Shown: piece by piece, positions 1-5,553 of the stretch
Layout: the number at the start of each line of letters is the position of its first letter
Position numbering within the stretch: the stretch's first letter is position 1
Origin: Candidatus Cloacimonadota bacterium
GTDB taxonomy: Bacteria; Cloacimonadota; Cloacimonadia; Cloacimonadales; TCS61
Assembly: GCA_030626645.1 (NCBI GenBank)
Contig: DAOUTP010000131.1
Coordinates: 1-5,553, forward strand
Direction of reading: 5' to 3'
Length of the DNA: 5,553 nt
The notes under the pieces: generated by a model
What the model saw: only the letters and a program-made list of their open reading frames with translations
The model's database searches: none
Told to the model about the DNA's origin: nothing
Made by a program: the position numbers and the translations under genes

Positions 1-355
1 CAAAATTCTTTATTACATTAGCAATTATCAGTATAGTATTAGCTATAGAATTTTCTTATTTCATCTTCATAATCTGGATGATGATATATATTTTCTACGG
101 TGTATTTAGGCAGATATTCCTTTTATATAAAAACCGATCTTCCAAAATTATGCATTGATTATATTTAGTCAGCAATATCAACTGATAATAATTCTCTAAC
201 ATCTTGTATTTTATTTAAATACTGATAGTCATATTTGCACTTCTTTTATATTATACTTGACATACAATTATTCATCCTTATAAAAGACATATGATTGTAT
301 TTAAAGATTAAATGAGTTGTATGACGATAATAGATATCTGTATTAAGGAGATATT
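1..355. other. Intergenic region, no intact gene
   Basis: This stretch is very AT-rich and has stops in all six frames, so no intact gene is supported. On the minus strand there are a few protein-like open runs in different frames. Positions 39-122 read as a 27-residue peptide with the core YLPKYTVENIYHHPDYEDEI, ending at a stop at 39-41. Another run further right contains YLNKIQDVRELLSVDIAD. Both are interrupted by stops and lack credible starts, so they could be the tail of a decayed leftward gene or simply chance. The right-hand part of the region holds the promoter and leader of the next gene. Confidence 0.6.
257..284 (+). promoter_or_regulatory. Sigma70-type promoter for the 356-1750 operon
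   Basis: A perfect -35 box TTGACA lies at 257-262 and a 5/6 -10 box TATAAA at 279-284, with a 16-bp spacer. Transcription would start near 290 and leave a leader of roughly 65 bases before the ATG at 356. Orientation and distance fit the gene pair downstream. The region is AT-rich, so chance -10 boxes are common. The exact -35 match with correct spacing is what makes this one credible. Confidence 0.5.
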
Positions 356-1048
356 ATGCCGATATTCAAAGATAATTATTTTACAAATGACACCTATTTA
401 CTCCGTAGTGAAAGATTGAAGATCATAAAGAATTATATTCTCGATTGGTCAGGTCATTTGTCACTTCCAAAAGAATTAATTGATTGGGGAATGTCGGCTC
501 CAAATAGATGGCAGAGCATCCTGAAAAAAGTTGACGAAAAGAAGAATCAATCTAACAATATTTTTTTGGAATTAAAAGAAATTGATGAAATAACTTTTAA
601 ATATTATTTACGTTGTAAACGTTTGATCAGCAATAAATATTCTACAAATATAAAGATTTTACATAGCTATGGAATCGACACAAAATTTCCCAGAAACAGA
701 CATGAAAAAATTAATAAAATTAGAAAAATGTTAACCACTTTTGCCAAGCAAAAAGAGCAAAAAGAATCCAATCCTATCCCTGAGGATTTTATTATGAAAC
801 TAGAATCATTACTCGAAAAATCGGAAGCAATAAACAAAAAAGCACATTTAAGTGGGAGATCAACTTCTGGTGAAGCAGTTGAAAAACAAGTAGCTATTTT
901 CAAAGAAGATTCAAGAAAGTTACGAACTTTATATTCCTGGGCATTAATGACCTGGGAACCGGATGAACCGTACTTGGTTCAATTGGGATTTGCAGTAAAG
1001 CCAAAGAAGCTAAACATCACTAAAGATGAGACAGATGAGGAACATTAA
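356..1048 (+). CDS. Uncharacterised 230-residue helical protein
   Basis: I do not recognise the family. The start is well supported: an AAGGAG ribosome site at 345-350 sits 5 bases before the ATG. The protein has no signal peptide, membrane segment or Cys/His metal motif and should be cytoplasmic. It is Lys/Glu-rich and looks almost wholly alpha-helical. A Trp-containing N-terminal part (W31, W44, W52) is followed by a helix with paired aromatics around residues 80-90. A charged, basic central stretch (about 110-138) comes next, then a Gly/Ser-rich break (LSGRSTSGEA, 165-174). The C-terminal helix and tail carry LYSWALMTWEPDEP (191-204) and end in an acidic tail. It is followed after 3 bases by comF, whose ribosome site lies inside its last codons, so the two are almost certainly co-transcribed and possibly translationally coupled. 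No catalytic motif is visible and I assign no function. Confidence 0.85.
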   Translation: MPIFKDNYFTNDTYLLRSERLKIIKNYILDWSGHLSLPKELIDWGMSAPNRWQSILKKVDEKKNQSNNIFLELKEIDEITFKYYLRCKRLISNKYSTNIKILHSYGIDTKFPRNRHEKINKIRKMLTTFAKQKEQKESNPIPEDFIMKLESLLEKSEAINKKAHLSGRSTSGEAVEKQVAIFKEDSRKLRTLYSWALMTWEPDEPYLVQLGFAVKPKKLNITKDETDEEH

Positions 1049-1051
1049 TAG

Positions 1052-1750
1052 ATGAATATTTTACAAACATTTATAGGGCTTTTCTTTCCGAAAATATGTT
1101 TGAGTTGTGATGAACGTCTCTTAGATAATGAACAATTTCTCTGCTTAAATTGTATTAATTCACTTGATTTTCTGAAAGTTATCTGCCCAATTTGCGGTTC
1201 ACCAAAAACTGAAGACAAATGTAAGGTTTGCCAAACAAACGAATTTCTTTTTGATAAAGCTCGCTCGGTGTTCATGTTCAATACTGTTGTTCAGAATTTA
1301 ATACATGAATTCAAATATAACGAAATGACGATGATCGCAAAATTCCTTGGCAAACTTTCACAAGAGTATATTGAAAAATTCCAGCCATTTGATCATATCG
1401 ACTATGTTGTTCCAGTACCACTTCACAAGGTCAAAAAACGCTACCGCGGATTTAATCAATCAGAATATATTACCAGGCAGATCGCCAGAAACATGAATTG
1501 GAAGCACCTTCCCAACCTAATTAAGAGGAAGAGATTTACCGAAACTCAAACAAAATTGAATAAAGAACAACGCAGGGAAAACGTATCATTTGCTTTTAAG
1601 ATAAATTCAAAATATAATATCAAAGGCAAAAATATCTTGCTGGTGGATGATGTGTTCACAACCGGTGCTACAGTGAATTCTATAGCTGCTGCCTTAAAGG
1701 AAAAGCAGGTAAATAAAGTTTATATTTTTACAATCGCCAGAGCATTGTGA
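1052..1750 (+). CDS. comF: ComF family phosphoribosyltransferase-like protein
   Basis: This 232-residue protein has the full ComF architecture. Residues 16-60 form an N-terminal zinc-binding region of Cys pairs (C16/C19, C31/C34, C45/C48, C57/C60). After it come the conserved VVPVPLHKVKKRYRGFNQ block (119-136) and the T-x-x-Q-x-x-L-x-x-x-x-R-x-x-N-V-x-x-AF signature (about 163-182). The type I PRTase PRPP-binding loop ILLVDDVFTTGAT is at 195-207, with the two Asp at 199-200. The length is normal and all key residues are present. ComF proteins are cytoplasmic and in naturally competent bacteria help handle incoming single-stranded DNA at the inner membrane. Many non-competent bacteria also carry them, with an unsettled role. 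The start ATG has a GAGGAA site at 1037-1042, within the end of the upstream gene. No other competence gene is in the window, so a competence role here is inference. Confidence 0.93.
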   Translation: MNILQTFIGLFFPKICLSCDERLLDNEQFLCLNCINSLDFLKVICPICGSPKTEDKCKVCQTNEFLFDKARSVFMFNTVVQNLIHEFKYNEMTMIAKFLGKLSQEYIEKFQPFDHIDYVVPVPLHKVKKRYRGFNQSEYITRQIARNMNWKHLPNLIKRKRFTETQTKLNKEQRRENVSFAFKINSKYNIKGKNILLVDDVFTTGATVNSIAAALKEKQVNKVYIFTIARAL

Positions 1751-1779
1751 TTAATGATATCTTTAAAACAATAAAGAGA

Positions 1780-1801
1780 GAGCTAATATATTCTTTAGCT
1801 C
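1780..1801 (+). terminator. Weak hairpin after comF, possible terminator
   Basis: GAGCTAA (1780-1786) pairs perfectly with TTAGCTC (1795-1801) to make a 7-bp stem with an 8-base loop, about 30 bases after the comF stop. It is not followed by a T-run (CAATTCCTT follows). It is a poor intrinsic terminator and may be only a 3'-end stabilising hairpin. Confidence 0.3.
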
Positions 1802-1911
1802 CAATTCCTTAATATAACTTCCCAATTCATTCTATATGGTAGCCTGTAGAAATTTTTCTTGCCATAATTACTCGATATTTTTTTTTAACTTTCTCGATTA
1901 CATATAGTTAG

Positions 1912-1917
1912 TATAAT
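1912..1917 (+). promoter_or_regulatory. -10 box of a probable efp promoter
   Basis: A perfect TATAAT sits 35 bases before the efp ATG, giving a short leader of about 28 bases. There is no good -35: at 16-17 bp spacing the sequence is TTTCTC/CTTTCT. A T9 run at 1878-1886 lies just upstream and could act as an UP-like AT element. The roughly 200-base gap after comF supports separate initiation here. The call rests on one hexamer plus context in AT-rich DNA. Confidence 0.4.
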
Positions 1918-1942
1918 TATGTGTTCAGTAGTAAAATGGTTT

Positions 1943-1947
1943 GGGAG
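1943..1947 (+). promoter_or_regulatory. Ribosome binding site that fixes the efp start
   Basis: GGGAG ends 5 bases before the ATG at 1953. An in-frame TTG at 1941 could lengthen the protein by four residues, but it overlaps this site and has no ribosome site of its own. The ATG also gives the usual EF-P length, so 1953 is preferred. Confidence 0.75.
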
Positions 1948-1952
1948 AGAGT

Positions 1953-2513
1953 ATGGTAGGAACATCGGAAATCAAAAATGGATTGATCATAAGATTTAAA
2001 AATGGTCTTTATGAAATCATTGAATTCCAACACGTAAAACCGGGCAAGGGTGCAGCTTTTGTGCGTACAAAACTTAAGAATATAGAAACCGGTAAAGTAA
2101 TCGATAACACCTTCCGAACCAGTGAAAAATTAGAAGATGTAAGAGTTGATAAAGAGAAGAAAGAATATCTCTATTTTGATGGAACTTTCTATGTTTTCAT
2201 GGATACTGAAAGCTACGAACAGATGCAAGTTGCTAAAGAAGTAATCGGAGATCTGGATAAATTCCTCATAGAAAATATGACTGTTGCAATGAAGTTTGAT
2301 CCGGATAAAAACATTCTGGGAATTGAATTACCAACAACTGTAATTCAAGAAATCGCAGATTGTGAACCCAATGTGAAGGGTAATTCTGCATCGGTCAGCG
2401 GTAAAAATGCTACAACTGGAACCGGATTAAATATTACTGTCCCATTCTTCATTGAGATTGGAAATAAAATTAAAATTGATACTCGCACTAGTGAGTATAT
2501 TGAAAGAGTTTAA
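1953..2513 (+). CDS. efp: Translation elongation factor P
   Basis: EF-P binds between the P and E sites of the ribosome and relieves stalling at consecutive prolines. The 186-residue protein has the normal length and three beta-domains. The KOW-like domain I carries the conserved loop HVKPGKGAAFVRTKLKN (27-43), whose tip lysine K32 matches the modified Lys34 of E. coli EF-P. The OB-fold domains II and III follow, with the characteristic ending DTRTSEYIERV, close to the family signature DTRTGEY. A Lys rather than Arg at the loop tip argues against EarP-type rhamnosylation. It leaves beta-lysylation by EpmA, a 5-aminopentanol-type modification or no modification, and the modifying enzymes are not in this window. 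A small zinc-ribbon gene follows 24 bases downstream and probably shares the transcript. I use the ATG at 1953, not the in-frame TTG at 1941. Confidence 0.97.
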   Translation: MVGTSEIKNGLIIRFKNGLYEIIEFQHVKPGKGAAFVRTKLKNIETGKVIDNTFRTSEKLEDVRVDKEKKEYLYFDGTFYVFMDTESYEQMQVAKEVIGDLDKFLIENMTVAMKFDPDKNILGIELPTTVIQEIADCEPNVKGNSASVSGKNATTGTGLNITVPFFIEIGNKIKIDTRTSEYIERV

Positions 2514-2537
2514 TAATAAAATTATAAGGAGAGTAAG

Positions 2538-2744
2538 ATGCCAAAAACGAGATCATTTTCTGCAAAACTTGCTCACGAAATTAGTACTGAAGGAAAAACA
2601 ATCTGCCCAAAGTGCAACCAGGAAATAAAAAAGGTTAAGCTTATACGTGCTCGTAGTTCCAAGGCTAATACATGGGCTCCTAAGTACGATTTTGTGAATA
2701 TGTGTAAATGTAATGAAAAAGATATTTTAACTGGAAAAATATAA
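2538..2744 (+). CDS. Small basic zinc-ribbon protein next to efp
   Basis: This is a 68-residue protein with a strong AAGGAG site (2526-2531) 6 bases before its ATG. It contains CPKC (C23-C26) and a C-terminal CKC (C56, C58). This CxxC...CxC layout can bind one zinc ion as a small ribbon. It has about 15 Lys/Arg against 6 Asp/Glu, with basic patches (KKVKLIRARSSK, 31-42) that suit nucleic-acid binding. There is no signal peptide or membrane segment. Its position 24 bases after efp suggests co-expression and perhaps a ribosome- or RNA-linked role, which is inference only. I do not recognise a named family. The strong ribosome site, the Cys spacing and the tight position make it a real gene. Confidence 0.82.
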   Translation: MPKTRSFSAKLAHEISTEGKTICPKCNQEIKKVKLIRARSSKANTWAPKYDFVNMCKCNEKDILTGKI

Positions 2745-2785
2745 AGTTAATTATCGTATAAGTAGTTAAATAAAAACAATTCGCA

Positions 2786-2813
2786 ACCCTCTTGTCTTAA
2801 CCGATAAGAGGGT
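2786..2813 (+). terminator. Hairpin terminator after the efp operon
   Basis: ACCCTCTTGTC (2786-2796) pairs with GATAAGAGGGT (2803-2813) through 11 pairs, one of them G-U, around a 6-base loop. It lies about 40 bases after the stop of the zinc-ribbon gene. The downstream tract GTTTGTGTAG is T-rich but broken by G, so termination may be partial. It could then let transcripts run into the large gene starting at 2844, for which I see no clear promoter of its own. On the minus strand the hairpin is also not directly followed by T's. Confidence 0.6.
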
Positions 2814-2843
2814 GTTTGTGTAGTATAAGAACGGGATGGAAAA

Positions 2844-5553
2844 ATGAAAATATTGATTCTAATAATTCTTGCTGTATGTTTTATCGGTCCATTTCTCTTT
2901 GCAATGCCATCAGTACCGGGGAAAATAGATAACAATAATTATAAAGTCTATCCTTCAGAAAAATACGGTAGAAATAACTTAGCATTCAGAGATGAACTTC
3001 CCCAGAATATTTTAGCTTTAATGGTAGAATTCAGTGATGTTTCTTTCGATCTTGTCCCCGATTATCCTGATTCACTTGCTCATAACAAAGAATATTTTGA
3101 ACGTCTTTTTTTCCACTTGGCTTCCTTTTATGCTGATGCTTCACATGGAAATTATGTACTCACAGAAGATAATTATACCGTTTGGGATGACATTATTACC
3201 CTTCCTCAACCAATGGCATATTACGGAGATAATGATCTCCAGATCGAGCGTATTTGCGAATTCACTCAGGAAACTGTACAACTTATTGATGACCAAATAG
3301 ATTTTAATGATTATGATGCTATTATCCTCATTCATGCCGGAGCTGGAGAAGAAGCCGATGTAAATGGAACAAACGAAGATGAAATTAACAGTACATTTCT
3401 TTCGCGCCGCTCTCTACAAGCAGGATTAGATCCGGAAAATGATGATTTCCCCGGCATTGAAACAAATGACGGATTATTTCTTAAAGAATTTGTAATTATA
3501 CCTGAAACAGAATGGCAGCCGGATTCTGTACCCGATGTTGATCCGATCTATGGGATTTTTGGTGTTATTGTTCATCAGTTCGGGCATCAGATAGGATTAC
3601 CTACACTTTTTGATAACAATTCCGACAACGGTAGTTCTTATGGGATTGGTGGCTTTGGTGTTATGGGAACCGGGGTCTGGAACGCAAATGGCTTTGTTCC
3701 ACCACTGCCTTGTGCCTGGTCGCGCTACTATCTTGGCTGGGAAGATGATAACATTGTAGAAGTTAACTCTTCTTTCGAGAACCTATCACTTGTTTTCCCA
3801 ATGGCAGAAGATGAGGTAACACCTAAACTTTATAAGATCAATATTTCAGAAAGTGAATACTTCTTAATTGAGAACAGGCAGCAAAATCCTGATGGAAGCT
3901 ATTTCATAAATGCTGACGGAGACACTCTTTCTACATATACTTTTGAGACTATAGCGGATCAAAACGTTTATCCTGTTGGACACGCCTATGCCGGACAGCC
4001 AAAATTCAGTTTTATGGATAATTCCTACGCCGGTTGTGAATGGGATTTCTATCTCCCCGGTTACGGTTTTGGTGCAGCTCCAGAAAATGACGGCTCAGGA
4101 ATTCTGATCTGGCATATTGATGAAAATATTATTAACGAAAATTTTACTCCCGATTTCGAAGTTCATTCTGTAAACGGTGATGCTTCCCATAAAGGAGTTG
4201 ATCTGGAAGAAGCAGATGGGTTACAACAACTTGATTCTACACTTCACGGATACAGCAGTTTCTATGGTTCAAAAGATGATTCATACAGAGAAGTAAATAA
4301 CACATATTTTGGGAAAAATTATCACAATGATATTTTTTCTACTCCAACTGCAGAAAGTTATTATGGCGGAATTCCACTTGAAATATATGATATAAGCAAC
4401 TCAGATTCGGTCATGACCTTTTCAGTGGAATATGAGTGGTCGCTTAATGCATTTTTTATTGGCGAGAATCCCTATCCTGCTGCAACAATAGATTTTGATG
4501 GCGACAGTGAAAATGAAATGTTCTACCTGATGCCAAATGGGAAGATGTGTTTATGGAAAGATGATGAATTCTATCCTGATTTTCCTATTTTCCTTTCAAT
4601 CAATTCTCAAGTTTGTAATTATTTTGCATTTGATGAACAAACAAATAGTATTTTCGTTCCAACTAGATCTTCTAATAGTAGTACCGTTTATCTATTCCAA
4701 ATTAATAACCATTTGGAAAATTATCAAGAACGGATTCTATTATTACAAGAGCGAAGCTGGGCAGCATCTCCGGTTGTAAATCCTGATGAAAACAGCGAAA
4801 ACAGAGTTTTTGTTCCATTGCATGATAATAATTCTAATGAGAGTGAGATCATTTTCCTAAATAACGATTATGATATAATCGAAACCCTGGACTTTCCGCA
4901 TATTGCTTCCAATTTGATATATAAAGATAGCACGTTATTCTTTATTGATGACACTTGGAAAGCACATCAAATAACTCTTCCCGGCTACGATCGTGATGAA
5001 TTCCAATTAGATATTGAAGTGCCTTATCCAAATATATTATCCGCTTTGCTTGTAGATATCGATCTTGATAATTCCGATGATTTCATTATAACAGCATCAG
5101 ATTCAACTCTTTATGTTTTTGATACTGCCGGAAATAACCGAACAGGTTTTCCACAAGAGATCCCGCTTAATTCTTTTGCAGTTCCATCGATCAGTGATAT
5201 TGATAATAACGGCTTTCTTGAAATATTGATCGGTGGAGAAAATACTTTTGCCGTGTTCAATAAAAACGGTGATGTGTTCAAACCAAGCAATGAACTTACT
5301 GATCCCGATTCATCCTTTATTGCTTCGGGAATTATCGCTTTGAACATAGATGATGATGACGAGAAAGAAATACTTGGAACAATGTCCCGTAATAGATTTT
5401 GTGTGTGGGATAACGTTAATTTCAATGATTTTGAATTAAATAGAAATTATGATATCTCGTTTGGCAGCCGCAGTCTGAATTATCCGTTGATCTCAGATTT
5501 TTCAAGCTCAGGAATAGATGCATTCATTCCTTCCAATAATGGTACAATTTACA
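2844..5553 (+). CDS. Secreted M6-like metalloprotease homologue, altered active site, 3'-partial
   Basis: The frame is open for 903 codons and runs off the window. Residues 1-20 are a signal peptide (MK, hydrophobic core, LFA then M21), so the protein is exported. The M6 (immune inhibitor A-like) domain covers roughly 55-290. It shows LALMVEFSDV (57-66), TLPQPMAYYGDND (119-131), the active-site helix HQFGHQIGLPTLFD (244-257) and a Met-turn GVMGTGVW with M274. Typical post-catalytic M6 blocks follow: GILIWHIDEN (419-428) and GVDLEEADG (451-459). From about 545 there are FG-GAP/VCBS-like, Asp-rich loops such as DFDGD (550-554), DIDLDNSDD (738-746), DIDNNG (785-790) and IDDDDEKE (835-842), suggesting a calcium-binding beta-propeller. 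In active M6 enzymes the motif is HExxHxxGxxD/H. Here Glu is Q245 and the third-ligand position is T254, so hydrolysis is unlikely. The ribosome site is imperfect (GGGATGGA, 2833-2840). The C-terminus, where a surface-sorting domain might lie, is not visible. Confidence 0.88.
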   Translation, partial: MKILILIILAVCFIGPFLFAMPSVPGKIDNNNYKVYPSEKYGRNNLAFRDELPQNILALMVEFSDVSFDLVPDYPDSLAHNKEYFERLFFHLASFYADASHGNYVLTEDNYTVWDDIITLPQPMAYYGDNDLQIERICEFTQETVQLIDDQIDFNDYDAIILIHAGAGEEADVNGTNEDEINSTFLSRRSLQAGLDPENDDFPGIETNDGLFLKEFVIIPETEWQPDSVPDVDPIYGIFGVIVHQFGHQIGLPTLFDNNSDNGSSYGIGGFGVMGTGVWNANGFVPPLPCAWSRYYLGWEDDNIVEVNSSFENLSLVFPMAEDEVTPKLYKINISESEYFLIENRQQNPDGSYFINADGDTLSTYTFETIADQNVYPVGHAYAGQPKFSFMDNSYAGCEWDFYLPGYGFGAAPENDGSGILIWHIDENIINENFTPDFEVHSVNGDASHKGVDLEEADGLQQLDSTLHGYSSFYGSKDDSYREVNNTYFGKNYHNDIFSTPTAESYYGGIPLEIYDISNSDSVMTFSVEYEWSLNAFFIGENPYPAATIDFDGDSENEMFYLMPNGKMCLWKDDEFYPDFPIFLSINSQVCNYFAFDEQTNSIFVPTRSSNSSTVYLFQINNHLENYQERILLLQERSWAASPVVNPDENSENRVFVPLHDNNSNESEIIFLNNDYDIIETLDFPHIASNLIYKDSTLFFIDDTWKAHQITLPGYDRDEFQLDIEVPYPNILSALLVDIDLDNSDDFIITASDSTLYVFDTAGNNRTGFPQEIPLNSFAVPSISDIDNNGFLEILIGGENTFAVFNKNGDVFKPSNELTDPDSSFIASGIIALNIDDDDEKEILGTMSRNRFCVWDNVNFNDFELNRNYDISFGSRSLNYPLISDFSSSGIDAFIPSNNGTIY

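Noticed and set aside
667..1281. Two minus-strand open frames of 78 codons (667-903 and 1045-1281)
   Set aside because: They are antisense to the 230-residue gene and to comF, have no ribosome sites and no recognisable motifs.
1835..1886. Possible terminator made of TATGG/CCATA pairing plus the T9 run at 1878-1886
   Set aside because: The stem is only 5 bp with a long loop and ends 11 bases before the T-run, so it does not form a canonical terminator. The T-run is better seen as upstream AT-rich promoter DNA.
1941..1952. TTG start extending EF-P by four residues
   Set aside because: It would overlap the GGGAG ribosome site that serves the ATG at 1953, and the ATG gives the standard EF-P length.
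2836..2847. Three-codon ORF (ATG GAA AAA TGA) whose stop overlaps the start of the M6-like gene
   Set aside because: It is too short to support as a leader peptide and is easily explained by chance in an A-rich ribosome-site region.
2747..2935. 62-codon minus-strand open frame
   Set aside because: It runs through the hairpin terminator and the signal-peptide codons of the M6-like gene, with no supporting start signal.
3034..3335. Open frames on both strands (3034-3300 plus, 3141-3335 minus)
   Set aside because: Both lie inside the M6-like gene in other frames, have no ribosome sites and encode biased hydrophobic peptides.
4537..4779. 80-codon plus-strand open frame
   Set aside because: It is out of frame within the M6-like gene, whose own frame is continuous and shows family motifs on both sides.
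5111..5425. 104-codon minus-strand open frame
   Set aside because: It is antisense to the Asp-rich repeat region. Its Ser-rich composition is the expected mirror of GAT/GAA-rich coding sequence.

Overview
This is an AT-rich window with four complete genes and one 3'-truncated gene, all on the + strand. The genes carry good Shine-Dalgarno sequences (AAGGAG-type). The content is a secreted M6-family protein with FG-GAP/VCBS-like repeats, an EF-P and a ComF. This mix fits a member of the FCB group. The strong ribosome binding sites argue against a typical Bacteroidetes genome, and an organism such as Candidatus Cloacimonadota is plausible. That placement is inference only, since no rRNA or marker comparison was possible.

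Layout. Positions 1-355 hold no intact gene. They contain a good sigma70-type promoter (TTGACA, 16-bp spacer, TATAAA) facing right, and scattered minus-strand open stretches that might be a decayed gene. A two-gene operon follows: an unrecognised 230-residue helical protein (356-1048) and, 3 bases later, a ComF-type phosphoribosyltransferase (1052-1750). A gap of about 200 bases holds a weak hairpin and a perfect TATAAT -10 box. Next come elongation factor P (1953-2513) and a 68-residue basic zinc-ribbon protein (2538-2744), probably co-transcribed. A strong hairpin with a poor T-tract (2786-2813) separates these from a large exported protein (2844 to beyond the window end).

The most notable item is the last gene. 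It has a signal peptide, the M6 (immune inhibitor A-like) metalloprotease fold signatures, and a C-terminal array of propeller-like Asp-rich repeats. However, its zinc-protease motif reads HQFGHQIGLPT instead of HExxHxxGxxD/H. The catalytic Glu is Gln and the usual third-ligand position is Thr, while the reading frame and the rest of the domain are intact. It is therefore predicted to be a non-proteolytic, or at least altered, M6 homologue. A second item is the small Cys-rich basic protein directly downstream of efp, which may be translation-related by context.

No CRISPR array, insertion sequence, tRNA or rRNA was seen. No clearly new multi-gene system is evident.
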